Shown: positions 27,396 through 35,365 of the stretch, piece after piece
How the letters are laid out: each line of letters begins with the position of its first letter
Position numbering within the stretch: position 1 is the first letter of the stretch
Program-made: the position numbers and the translations under genes
Assembly (NCBI GenBank): GCA_026397725.1
Contig: JAPLUI010000227.1
Coordinates: 1-64,000, forward strand
DNA: 64,000 nt
Reading direction: 5' to 3'
Source: Verrucomicrobiota bacterium
GTDB taxonomy: Bacteria > Verrucomicrobiota > Verrucomicrobiia > Verrucomicrobiales > Akkermansiaceae
Notes under the pieces: generated by a model
What the model was told of the DNA's origin: nothing
The model's input: the letters and a program-made list of their open reading frames with translations, nothing else
The model's database searches: none

Positions 27396-27443
27396 GGGTC
27401 TCCGCTTGACCAGGTCGCGCCCATGGCATAGGTTCCGCTTGCC

Positions 27444-27545
27444 ATGGAACTCACCCTTGAACTACCCGACGAAGCGGGGTCCGGCATGGCGCTGCCTCCC
27501 GATTTCCTTCCGACCCATGAGCAAAACCCAAAGAATCCTTGCTGA
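27444..27545 (+). pseudogene. Possible antitoxin N-terminus fragment
   Basis: A 33-codon frame (ATG 27444) reads MELTLELPDEAGSGMALPPD then ends out of frame with, and overlapping, hicA. The first ten residues resemble the opening strand of small antitoxins such as UPF0175 ('xxxLxLPdexa'). It may be a leftover of another replaced module. The assignment is weak. Confidence 0.25.
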
Positions 27546-27771
27546 CATCCTCTCTGGACGGTCGGACGCGAACATCGCTTTTGCCGATCTCTGCCATCTC
27601 CTTGAGCGTGGCGGGTTCATTCGTCGTCAGGGCGATGGCAACCATGTGATCTTCCACAAAGCGGACGTCGAGGAGATTATCAACTTGCAGCCCCTCGGAA
27701 ACAAGGCGAAGGCTTATCAAGTAAGGCAGGTGCGGAACCTCATTCTCAAATACCAACCGGACATCAACTGA
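27517..27771 (+). CDS. hicA: HicA-type mRNA interferase toxin
   Basis: An 84-residue protein from ATG 27517 (MSKTQRILADILSG). It shows the HicA double-stranded-RNA-binding-like fold: FADLCHLLERGGFIRRQGDG and then NHVIFHKADVEEI, where the conserved histidine of the family ('G-S-H-H') aligns to the H in GNHVIF. A C-terminal helix AKAYQVRQVRNLILKY follows. HicA cleaves mRNA and is held in check by HicB. It is one base upstream of hicB, a normal operon arrangement. Confidence 0.85.
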   Translation: MSKTQRILADILSGRSDANIAFADLCHLLERGGFIRRQGDGNHVIFHKADVEEIINLQPLGNKAKAYQVRQVRNLILKYQPDIN

Positions 27772-27772
27772 C

Positions 27773-27979
27773 ATGCGCTACGAACTCATCATTTACTGGA
27801 GCCGCGAGGATCAGGCGTTCCTCGCCGAAGTGCCGGAACTCCCCGGGTGCATGGCCGACGGGGCTTCCTACGAGGAGGTGCTCGCCAACGCCCAGGGCGT
27901 CATCGCGGAATGGATCGAGACTGCGAGATCCCTGGGCCGCGCCATCCCCGAACCCAAGGGCAAACTGGCCTACGCCTGA
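27773..27979 (+). CDS. hicB: HicB-type antitoxin
   Basis: A 68-residue antitoxin that neutralises HicA. Its partial RNase H-like fold is visible as MRYELIIYWSREDQAFLAEV, PELPGCMADGASYEEVLANA and AQGVIAEWIETARSLG. This short form lacks the C-terminal DNA-binding domain of larger HicB proteins, so autoregulation may be limited. It follows hicA by one base and is transcribed with it. Confidence 0.88.
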   Translation: MRYELIIYWSREDQAFLAEVPELPGCMADGASYEEVLANAQGVIAEWIETARSLGRAIPEPKGKLAYA

Positions 27980-28106
27980 AATCCTACCCATGCAAGACGA
28001 TGGGCCAGACCGCAGGAATCACGCGGAATGGGAGAGGCAAATTGTTCTAAAATTCAGAATTTCCGCTTGCGCCCGGTTCCAATCCGTGGAATTCCATTAG
28101 ACCCCC

Positions 28107-28409
28107 ATGAAGCGCCAGCCTCCCATCCTTCGTGCCACCCCCGGGCGCATCCTCAAGGAAGAATTCCTCAATGGCTTCAGCCTCTCCCAGGCGGAACTAT
28201 CGAAGCGTACCGGAATTCCACGTTCCACGATCCATGAAATCATCAAGGGCAAACGCCCCATCAGTGCCGCAACCGCCGTCGCCCTCGGCATGTTCTTTGG
28301 CACCAGCGCGCAATTCTGGCTCAATCTCCAAAGCCAGCACGATCTCCGCCGCGTCGAATTGGAACAAGCCCCGCAGATCCGTGCCCGCGTGCAACCCCTG
28401 GCGGGTTGA
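28107..28409 (+). CDS. HigA-family addiction module antitoxin
   Basis: A 100-residue Xre-type protein starting MKRQPPILRATPGRILKEEF. The helix-turn-helix is LSQAELSKRTGIPRSTIHEI followed by KGKRPISAATAVALGMFF, and the family motif GTSAQFWLNLQSQHDL is complete. HigA proteins bind HigB toxin and their own promoter. No intact HigB lies upstream; a 36-codon frame at 27990-28100 might be a HigB remnant. The gene could therefore be an orphan antitoxin. Confidence 0.85.
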   Translation: MKRQPPILRATPGRILKEEFLNGFSLSQAELSKRTGIPRSTIHEIIKGKRPISAATAVALGMFFGTSAQFWLNLQSQHDLRRVELEQAPQIRARVQPLAG

Positions 28410-28425
28410 GAACCGCACGGGCAAG

Positions 28426-28532
28426 CTGAGCGCGGTTTGCTCGTGCGGCGTCTGCACCCCCGCCCGCCGCCGGTGCATGTCTAACATCTGCTCCACCAGC
28501 GAGACGATGGCAATCAACCCAACGGGCGAAAA
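28426..28532 (-). pseudogene. Type IIG methylase C-terminus scrap C
   Basis: The minus strand reads AIVSLVEQMLDMHRRRAGVQ then TPHEQTAL, matching RIVSLVEHMMDLHRQRAAVK and TPHEQTAL of the intact methylase. Upstream and downstream sequence does not continue the gene. Unlike scrap A it retains the coiled helix before the PHEQ motif. Confidence 0.65.
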
Positions 28533-28542
28533 ACAATAGCCC

Positions 28543-28765
28543 AAACAAGGCGAAATCCAATGGCCCCAACGGGGCGAAACATGATAGCCCAGGGCAACGC
28601 CCTGGGTCTAACGGGCAAGAGTATTCCAAGCCCTGAAAGGGCGTCACAAGAGCGGCGTCCGTCTTGGTCGCGCCCCTTCAGGGCTTGAAGATTTTGGTTG
28701 GATCCGGTTCCCAGGGCGCTGCCCTGGGCTGTCGTCTTCCGCCCCGTTGGGGCTGAAGATTCCGG
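28543..28765. repeat. Composite inverted repeat of three palindrome types
   Basis: Three palindrome types occur on both sides of a centre near 28655. They are CCCAACGGGGC/GCCCCGTTGGGG (28564-28575 and 28742-28753), CCCAGGGC-type (AGCCCAGGGCAACGCCCTGGG near 28587 and CCAGGGCGCTGCCCTGGGC near 28711) and GCCCTGAAAGGGC/GCCCCTTCAGGGC (near 28632 and 28672). The two halves are in inverted order, so the whole 220 bp can fold as one large structure. Such families of intergenic palindromes occur in some Verrucomicrobia and Planctomycetes genomes. Confidence 0.7.
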
Positions 28766-28771
28766 CGGTTC

Positions 28772-31666
28772 TTATGCTCCTTCCACCAGCTTGATTTCCT
28801 CTTCTGTTAGCCCATAGAGGTCATAGACAAGGCAGTCGATCCGGGTGTCCGTGGCGGCGATCTGACGGTCGAGCGCGGTTTGCTCATGCGGCGTCTTCAC
28901 CGCCGCACGCTGCCGGTGCAGGTCCATCATATGCTCCACCAGCGAAACAATGCGGTCGTGCGCGGCGAGGTCGGTCTTGTTGGCCGGAGAGCGGAAGGGC
29001 AAAGGCATCGCGCTCAGTTCAGCAACACGTATCTCGGGAAACGTCTTCTCGGTTCGATTGAAACGTTTCCTGAAGTAATAGGCAACGACCCGACTGCCCA
29101 ACAAAGCGGCGGTGAACCGGTGATCGACGTCGGGCGCGGTCACTTTCACCGTGTGAAGAAGTTGATCGGCGATCATCGAGTCAATCACCGGACAAATCAC
29201 CAGCCTGTCGCCCACAATTCGTCTCACTAGAACGCGTGGTCCCTCAAAAAGTGCGATTGTGCGTGGTTCGGCAAGGTGCTTTCCGTATCTCAGCCAGGCG
29301 TGACCGCTTGTGAATCCCCAACGCGAAACGTGCTGGCCCCATAGATATGGAAGATAATCCGCTCCGTCTTTGGTAGCAGATTCGAAAGACTTGGCCTTTG
29401 CCTCCGCTCCTGTTTGGGCAGGCTTTCCTTTTCCTGTTTGATAAACTTTCACTCCAAAGCGCACATCCGCGATGTCACCAATGCACGAATGAGATCGCTC
29501 CAATTTCTTGAGAATCGGGAGGTCGGATTTTGAAAGCGAAAGATTGAAGACCAAGTTGGGAAATGAGTTCCAAATCTCAACAGAGGTCTCAAACTGGGTT
29601 GATTCAACCGGACTCTTGAAAGTCTCAATTATGCAGTCGTTGTTGACGGTGGGATTGGAACTTCGGTTGGCAATCAACACGATTGGGAGGACGGTAGCGG
29701 TTGGAAAGACCTTGACGTCGCGGAAATCACCAATGCGGTCAATATCCGCGTTCTGTACCATCCATTGACGAAGTCCAAGATAGTGTTCGTTGTTGAGCCA
29801 GGTGTTCGGTGTGATGAATCCCAATCCGCCTCTTTCTTTGAGCAATAGATGCGCCCGCTGGATAAACAGCGCGTACAAATCATATTGGTCGGTCATGCAA
29901 CTGAAGTGGGAATGGAAATAGTCCCGTTGTTGCCAAAGTACTTCGTTCCATTCTCGTCCCGCGAGATACGGCGGATTCCCGATGACCGCGTCGAAGCCGC
30001 CTGCATGCATGATTTCCGGGAAGCCGTCCTTGCCGTCCCAGTCGAAGACGTTGACGCGCAGGTGGGCGTCGGCGTCCATGGCGGGGAGACCGGGTTGGGC
30101 GTAGAAATCGGAGGCGATGAGGGAGTTGCCGCACTTGATGTTGTCGCCGAGGTCGGGGAGGACGCGCTGGTGGATGAGTTCGAGCTGGACGCTGTGGGCG
30201 GTCTCGCCTTCGAGGACCTTGAGGAGCAGGGAGAGCTTGGTGACTTCCACGGCCTGACTGTCGATGTCCACGCCGAAGATATGGGTGAGGAGGATGCGCT
30301 TGCTCTCGGCGGTGGTGAGCGCCCAGCCGCCGCCGCGGGCCGGGACGAGCAGCGGGTTTTTGCCCTTGGCGAGTTTTTCGGGGTCGTGGGAGATATGGTA
30401 TTGGTGATACCAGTCGAGCAGGAATTGATAGGCGACGATCAGGAAGGAGCCGGAGCCGCAGGCGGGGTCGAGGATGTGGACGGATTCGATTTGTTTGGGT
30501 GTCTTGCCTTCGATGAGCGGGCCGACGGTTTGGCGAACGATGTAATCGACGATGTAGGTGGGCGTGTAGAAGACGCCGCCGGCTTTCTTGACCTCGGGCT
30601 TGTCTTCGACGACGGCGCGGTGGCCGGCCGTCAGGGTGATGACCTTGCCGAGGAACTGTTCATAGACGGAACCGAGGATGTCGGCGGGCAGGACGGAGAA
30701 TTCGTAAGGACTATCCGGATAGTAGAGGTGGGTGATGATGTCCTTGAGGACCTTGTCATCAAGGGCGAGATGGGGCGTGAGCGTGTCGGGCTCCTCGGCC
30801 TGGCCTTTTTCCCTGGAGAAATGGAAGAGGCCGGAGTTGTAGCGATGGTCGGCGTTGCGGAAGAGTTCGAGCAGGCGCGGATAGGTCTGGGTGCCGTTGG
30901 CGACCGTGCGGAGCCGGCCGTAATCCTCGGTGCCGCGGTCCTCGCAGATGCGCAGGAACACCAGGCGGTCGATGGTTTTCTGCACGGCGAAGTTGAGGTC
31001 GCGGACGGACAGCGCGGGGTTGCGCAGGGCGAGGTTGCGGGCTAACAGGTCGCGCCAGCGCTCGATTTCCTCCAGGAAGGCGGCATCGACTTCGGCGGTG
31101 CCTTTTTTCTTCTTGTTGGAGTCCGCGTATTTGTCGAACGAGCCCTTGAGGATGGCATCGCGCGAGAAAATGGCGGCGATCTCGTCCCACTTTTCGGGGA
31201 ATTGCTCGTGCGTGCAATAAAAGGTGCGGGCCTTGGCGGCGGGATCGTTTCGCACCGGCTTGACGCGGGTGTCGTAGATGGCGAATTCCTCGAAATCCGA
31301 TAGCACCGAGAGCGGCATCTTGGCGGACCACGCATAACGGCGGAGCTGGTAGGCGGGATCGACGTCGGACTTGAGGTTGACGACGGGCTTTTTTGCTTCG
31401 AGGAAGAATTTGCGCTGGCCGTGCAGGGTGAAGGCGTAGTCCGGGGCCTTCACATGCAAGCCGACGCGGAGGGCGTCCTCGTGGATGACGTCGCGGTATT
31501 GCGGAGCAAGGCCCTGGGTGTTGTCCATGTCCCAGCCGAGGGCGGCGAAGAACGGATCGAGGAATTCCTTGCGGAGCTGCGCCTCGTTGTAATTTCCAGA
31601 GCGGAATTGGTCGCTGTGGTCGGCGAAGGTTTCGCAGAGTTTGAGGACGGCATCGGGAGCGGGCAT
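28772..31666 (-). CDS. Type IIG restriction-modification enzyme (Eco57I-like)
   Basis: A 964-residue fused restriction-methylation enzyme from ATG 31664-31666 (MPAPDAVLKLCETFADHSDQ); an open extension of 19 codons upstream is not homologous. The N-terminal nuclease domain includes YNEAQLRKEFLDPFFAALGW and DYAF...KFFLEAKKP (PD-(D/E)XK motif). Methylase motif I is LDPACGSGSFLI and motif IV is GNPPY, consistent with N6-adenine methylation. The target-recognition domain and a C-terminal helical tail follow (IVSLVEHMMDLHRQR, TPHEQTAL, YGLTEEEIKLVEGA). It protects against foreign DNA. Codon use looks more A/T-rich in the recognition domain (29300-29900), suggesting transfer of that part. Confidence 0.92.
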   Translation of the reverse strand: MPAPDAVLKLCETFADHSDQFRSGNYNEAQLRKEFLDPFFAALGWDMDNTQGLAPQYRDVIHEDALRVGLHVKAPDYAFTLHGQRKFFLEAKKPVVNLKSDVDPAYQLRRYAWSAKMPLSVLSDFEEFAIYDTRVKPVRNDPAAKARTFYCTHEQFPEKWDEIAAIFSRDAILKGSFDKYADSNKKKKGTAEVDAAFLEEIERWRDLLARNLALRNPALSVRDLNFAVQKTIDRLVFLRICEDRGTEDYGRLRTVANGTQTYPRLLELFRNADHRYNSGLFHFSREKGQAEEPDTLTPHLALDDKVLKDIITHLYYPDSPYEFSVLPADILGSVYEQFLGKVITLTAGHRAVVEDKPEVKKAGGVFYTPTYIVDYIVRQTVGPLIEGKTPKQIESVHILDPACGSGSFLIVAYQFLLDWYHQYHISHDPEKLAKGKNPLLVPARGGGWALTTAESKRILLTHIFGVDIDSQAVEVTKLSLLLKVLEGETAHSVQLELIHQRVLPDLGDNIKCGNSLIASDFYAQPGLPAMDADAHLRVNVFDWDGKDGFPEIMHAGGFDAVIGNPPYLAGREWNEVLWQQRDYFHSHFSCMTDQYDLYALFIQRAHLLLKERGGLGFITPNTWLNNEHYLGLRQWMVQNADIDRIGDFRDVKVFPTATVLPIVLIANRSSNPTVNNDCIIETFKSPVESTQFETSVEIWNSFPNLVFNLSLSKSDLPILKKLERSHSCIGDIADVRFGVKVYQTGKGKPAQTGAEAKAKSFESATKDGADYLPYLWGQHVSRWGFTSGHAWLRYGKHLAEPRTIALFEGPRVLVRRIVGDRLVICPVIDSMIADQLLHTVKVTAPDVDHRFTAALLGSRVVAYYFRKRFNRTEKTFPEIRVAELSAMPLPFRSPANKTDLAAHDRIVSLVEHMMDLHRQRAAVKTPHEQTALDRQIAATDTRIDCLVYDLYGLTEEEIKLVEGA

Positions 31667-31743
31667 GGGGGGGGGAGCGGCTAGCAGTGTGAGTAGCCGA
31701 AACATCGTCCCGATGCCAGCCAAAATGCCCGTGTGGAGCCGGA

Positions 31744-33069
31744 TCAGGTGCCGCCCAACAGTTCCACGATGCGCCGGGTGGCGCCGTGGTGGCGCAGGAG
31801 CAGGGCGGTGGCGCGGGTGGTGGCGGGGTTAGATTCGGCGGGATCGAGGGCGCGAAGGATGGCCGCACTCAAGGAAGCTTGATCGTGGGCGGTGAAGGCG
31901 GCGTTTTCGGTTAGAAGGCGGGTGGCGAGGGGCTCGAAGTTTTCCATGTGGGGGCCGAAGATCACGGGCTTGCCGGCGAGGATTGCCTCGCACGGGTTTT
32001 GGCCGCCGGTGGCGAGGAAACTCTTGCCGATGATCACCACGTCGGCGTGGGCCGTCCAATCGCGGAGTTCGCCAGTGGTGTCGATGACGAGGCAGGCGGT
32101 AGGTGTTAGAGTGGTGACGGAATCACGGGCGGACGGCCCGTGCCCCTCTTGGCCCGCATCGCAGGCGGAGCGGAAGACGACCTCGAAGCCGTTGCGTTCG
32201 AGATCTGCTTTGACTTGGTCACGACGTTCGGCGTGGCGCGGGACGATAAGGGCAAGGGCGTCGGGCACGGCATTGCGGATGGCGGTGGCGATCCAGGGTT
32301 CTTCGCCGGGATGGGTGCTGGCGGCAAGGATGACCGGGCGGGCGTTACCCAGACCGGTGAGGGCGTCGATGATAGCTTGAAACTCAGGGCGGCGAGTCGG
32401 TGGCTGGCCGCTGCTGGGGTCGATTTTCAGGCTGCCGGTGGCGTGGATTTTTGCGGCGGGGACGCCGAGTTGTTGCCAGATGGCGGCGTCCTCCGGGTCT
32501 TGGATGGCGAGGGCATCGAGCATTCCGAAAACCGGGCGGATCCAGGCGGCGAAGCGTAGATAGCGGGCGGCGGAACGCGGGGAAAACCGCGCGTTGACGA
32601 GGCTGACAGGAATCTTGCGACGGCGGCAGGCGAGCAGCAGATTCGGCCAGGCCTCGCCTTCGACGAGGATGATCTGAGCCGGCTCGAAGTGCTTGAGGTA
32701 ACGGCGGACCATGCCGGGAAAATCCAAGGGTGCGTAGGTGACGCGAAGACCGGGGACCTTGGCCGCAGTGGCCACGGCATGACCGGTGGCGGTGCCGGTG
32801 GCGAGCACAAAGCGGCGGTGCGGCTCGGTGCTGCGCCATTCGCGGATGAGTTTGAGGGCGAGCATGGCTTCGCCAACGCTGACGGCGTGGAGGTGGACGG
32901 CACTGCGTGGTTCGTTTTCGAGCGCGACGGAATAGCGGGCGGCACGCTCGCCCAGGCGGGTACCGAAGCCACCGCGGCGCAGCATTTTCACCAGCCAACC
33001 GGGAAACGCCGCCATGAATAGCAGCGGCAGCAGCAGCCGGTAGATCGCAAGCCCTAAGATCAATCGCAT
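31744..33069 (-). CDS. kdtA: 3-deoxy-D-manno-octulosonic acid transferase
   Basis: A 441-residue glycosyltransferase that adds Kdo to lipid A in the inner membrane. The start MRLILGLAIYRLLLPLLFM (33067-33069) begins with a membrane anchor. Catalytic motif HLHAVSVGEAMLALKLI contains the conserved SVGE glutamate. LEVTYAPLDFPGMVRRYLKH-like and VEGEAWPNLL segments follow, then the C-terminal domain with GGQNPCEAILAGKPVIFGPHM. This indicates an LPS-bearing Gram-negative envelope. It is 11 bases from rsmD and probably cotranscribed. Confidence 0.93.
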   Translation of the reverse strand: MRLILGLAIYRLLLPLLFMAAFPGWLVKMLRRGGFGTRLGERAARYSVALENEPRSAVHLHAVSVGEAMLALKLIREWRSTEPHRRFVLATGTATGHAVATAAKVPGLRVTYAPLDFPGMVRRYLKHFEPAQIILVEGEAWPNLLLACRRRKIPVSLVNARFSPRSAARYLRFAAWIRPVFGMLDALAIQDPEDAAIWQQLGVPAAKIHATGSLKIDPSSGQPPTRRPEFQAIIDALTGLGNARPVILAASTHPGEEPWIATAIRNAVPDALALIVPRHAERRDQVKADLERNGFEVVFRSACDAGQEGHGPSARDSVTTLTPTACLVIDTTGELRDWTAHADVVIIGKSFLATGGQNPCEAILAGKPVIFGPHMENFEPLATRLLTENAAFTAHDQASLSAAILRALDPAESNPATTRATALLLRHHGATRRIVELLGGT

Positions 33070-33080
33070 CGCGGCTGAGC

Positions 33081-33638
33081 TTAGGCGCAACTGCCGGGGG
33101 CGTAAAGCAGGATGGCACTGCCGCCGTATTCCCGGCGCTCCACCAGTGACCACCCGGCGCCAGTCGGGCTTGGCTGGTGAGCGGCCACTTCCGCAATGAA
33201 CCAGCCATCAGGAGCCAGCCGGGGGCGCAGCAGTGCGCCGGCCAGCAGGCTGCCGATGGCGTCGTGATCACCAGCGTGTTTCAAATATGGGGGGTCAGCG
33301 AAAATCAGATCGTAAATGGCGGCATCCCGCCGGAGAAAGGCCGTGACATCCGCCCGGACGACGCGTCCCCCAAGCAGCCGTGATTTGGTTAGGTTTTCGG
33401 TGATGACCTGGGCGGCCTGGCGGTGCTCGTCCACGAAAACGCAGGAGGTCGCGCCCCGGCTGAGTGCTTCCAGGCCGAGCGCGCCCGACCCTGCGAACAG
33501 ATCGAGGGCGCGGGCGTTCCCAACCCGCTCGCCAAGGATTGAGAACAGCGCCTGGCGGACGAAATCCGTGGTCGGGCGTGCTACGGCAGACGGAACCTTG
33601 ATGGCCAGCCGCCCGGCCTGGCCGGCGATGATGCGCAT
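33081..33638 (-). CDS. rsmD: 16S rRNA (guanine(966)-N(2))-methyltransferase
   Basis: A 185-residue SAM-dependent methyltransferase that modifies G966 of 16S rRNA. MRIIAGQAGRLAIKVPSAVA and RPTTDFVRQALFSIL match the N-terminus. Motif I is ALDLFAGSGALGLEALSRGA and the catalytic motif is IFADPPYLKH. Length is typical of the family. It precedes kdtA on the minus strand. Confidence 0.95.
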   Translation of the reverse strand: MRIIAGQAGRLAIKVPSAVARPTTDFVRQALFSILGERVGNARALDLFAGSGALGLEALSRGATSCVFVDEHRQAAQVITENLTKSRLLGGRVVRADVTAFLRRDAAIYDLIFADPPYLKHAGDHDAIGSLLAGALLRPRLAPDGWFIAEVAAHQPSPTGAGWSLVERREYGGSAILLYAPGSCA

Positions 33639-33686
33639 GGGAGAGTTTCAGTGTTCGGTTATCAGGGAGGAAGATCGGTCGGATCG

Positions 33687-33707
33687 GTCGGATCGGACCG
33701 ATCCGAC
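33687..33707. repeat. 21-base palindrome in a GATCGGTCG array
   Basis: GTCGGATCGG and CCGATCCGAC are perfect reverse complements around one central A. A GATCGGTCG unit is repeated just before it (33673-33690). It lies in the gap between the AsmA-like gene and rsmD. It may end or stabilise the upstream transcript; no T-run is present. Confidence 0.6.
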
Positions 33708-33736
33708 TGATTCGGGTCGCAAAGTCACTGGCGCCT

Positions 33737-35353
33737 TCACGGGAGTGGCACGATGGGTCCGTTGTGGCCGAGCCGAAGTTGGAGGTCACTGAGGTTGCCA
33801 AATGCCTCGAGGTCAAAGGCGACCCGTTGGGGGGTGCTCATGGGTGTTAGAGAGGGTGTTGCACCGGGGTCGGGAAACAGCCGCCGGATCATGCCGATGG
33901 CGGTTTCGGGTGCGGCGACGAGGCGGACAATCCCCGCCGCACTGCCATCGGCAAGCAGCGTGGCGTTGCCAAGTAGCGAGAACTCATCGCCGACGACGCG
34001 GGCATCCACGCAGGAAAGGGTGCCGCCGCGCAGGGCGAAGTGGCAACTGCCGCTGTCGAAGACGGCATGCTGCTCGCCATGTTTGATGGCAATGGAGGAG
34101 GCTTCGGTGAACAAATCGCCCTGCCAGGTGGCGGGTGCCAGAAGCAGCCCGTGGCATCGTCCGTTGGCGACGAGCTGCGCCGCCTTGACCTCGCCCCCGC
34201 CGGCCAGCGCAAGTGGGGTGGGAGTTTGCCTGGGGCATTGGATTTCGAGTTGCATCGGCAAACCGCCGAGCAAGGCGAGTTGGCCGGCCAAGTGGAATTT
34301 GACTCCCTCGATTGAAACTTCCACCGGGTTGAGAGAAAGCACCGGTGCCTGCCATGCCAGTGAGGCTTGAAAATCGGCGAGCAAGGTCTTGCCGTGAGCA
34401 CTGAGGCTGGCCATGCTCAACGATGACAGAACCGCCGCCCCAGACACGGGAATGTCACTGGCTAGATCGGCGATTTCAACCAAGGGAATCGCGGAATCGG
34501 TGGACACCAGCAGGAACGAGGCATGCCGGACGCGAACCCATCCGGGGGGCAGGGGCGGTCCTGCCGCCGGTACCACAGACATGGCGGGCGGAGGCAGCGT
34601 GGCAGGCTGCGGCGGCTGGGGCGGCGGAGCTAACGGAGCTAACGGAGCTAACGGAGCTAACGGAGCTAACGGAGCTAACGGAGCTAACGGAGTCGGCGGA
34701 GTCGGCGTGCCTGGCGTGCCTGGCGTGCCTGGCGTGGCTGGCGTGGCTGGCGTGGCTGGCGTGCCTGGCGTGCCTGGCGTGCCTGGCGTGGCTGGCGGAG
34801 TTGGACCCACAGGCGTTGGCGGGTGTTGGGGCGGCGAGGGAATGACTGGTAGGGATGATTTCCGGGATGCAGGCTCGGCAGCGATGAGCGGCGTGGATGC
34901 TGGCGCGGCGGAGAGCGGCACGGTGGGCACCGCCGCTTGCTTGGCAAGGTGCGACATCATCTGGACCGAAAGGACGAGGCGAGGCGACTCGAGGTCCACC
35001 GCACGCACATGATAGTTTCCGCGGAACCAGGAACTCCACACCGGGGTGAGTCGCAATGAGCCGATGTGGAGCATGGGTTCCGCAATGAAGGGGCGCAACT
35101 CAGGGGCTTGAGAGACCTCGATTTCACGCAACGTGAAACCGTTCCACGGTGACCATGAGGCACCGCCAAGGTGGATCTTGAACCCGCTATGTTGGTGGAT
35201 TTTCGCAGCAATCCAGTTGCAGCCCCACGGACTGGCGAGCCAGAGATTGCTCAAGGCGAAACCGAGTGCCGGCAGCACACAGAGCAGCAGAACCCATCGC
35301 CTCCAGTGCCTGAAGCCGCAGCGTTTTCCGTTTGACGGGGCGGCCGGATCCAT
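33737..35353 (-). CDS. AsmA-like membrane-anchored envelope protein with Pro-rich repeat linker
   Basis: A 538-residue protein. A basic N-terminus is followed by a membrane anchor (WVLLLCVLPALGFALSNLWL). Residues ~50-130 (FKIHLGGASWSPWNGFTLRE, LRLTPVWSSWFRGNYHVRAV) fit the N-terminal strand repeats of AsmA/TamB-like proteins that form lipid-carrying grooves. A linker (~165-240) is encoded by two minisatellites: TPG/TPA about ten times and LAP seven times. The C-terminal beta-rich region (~255-538) resumes AsmA-like strands (VSIEGVKFHLAGQLALLGG). A role in outer-membrane lipid transport or assembly is inferred. Family assignment is moderate. Confidence 0.6.
   Translation of the reverse strand: MDPAAPSNGKRCGFRHWRRWVLLLCVLPALGFALSNLWLASPWGCNWIAAKIHQHSGFKIHLGGASWSPWNGFTLREIEVSQAPELRPFIAEPMLHIGSLRLTPVWSSWFRGNYHVRAVDLESPRLVLSVQMMSHLAKQAAVPTVPLSAAPASTPLIAAEPASRKSSLPVIPSPPQHPPTPVGPTPPATPGTPGTPGTPATPATPATPGTPGTPGTPTPPTPLAPLAPLAPLAPLAPLAPLAPPPQPPQPATLPPPAMSVVPAAGPPLPPGWVRVRHASFLLVSTDSAIPLVEIADLASDIPVSGAAVLSSLSMASLSAHGKTLLADFQASLAWQAPVLSLNPVEVSIEGVKFHLAGQLALLGGLPMQLEIQCPRQTPTPLALAGGGEVKAAQLVANGRCHGLLLAPATWQGDLFTEASSIAIKHGEQHAVFDSGSCHFALRGGTLSCVDARVVGDEFSLLGNATLLADGSAAGIVRLVAAPETAIGMIRRLFPDPGATPSLTPMSTPQRVAFDLEAFGNLSDLQLRLGHNGPIVPLP
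34626..34793. repeat. Two coding minisatellites of 9 bp
   Basis: GGAGCTAAC is repeated seven times without change at 34626-34688, encoding LAP repeats on the minus strand. GGCGTGCCT/GGCGTGGCT is repeated ten times at 34704-34793, encoding TPG and TPA. Units are in-frame multiples of 3, so copy-number change would lengthen or shorten the linker without breaking the gene. Confidence 0.92.
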
Positions 35354-35365
35354 GGCACCTGGGTC

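Noticed and set aside
27990..28100. 36-codon frame before the HigA-type antitoxin, perhaps a HigB remnant
   Set aside because: Only the last few residues (VEFH) look like a HigB end; too weak to call a feature.
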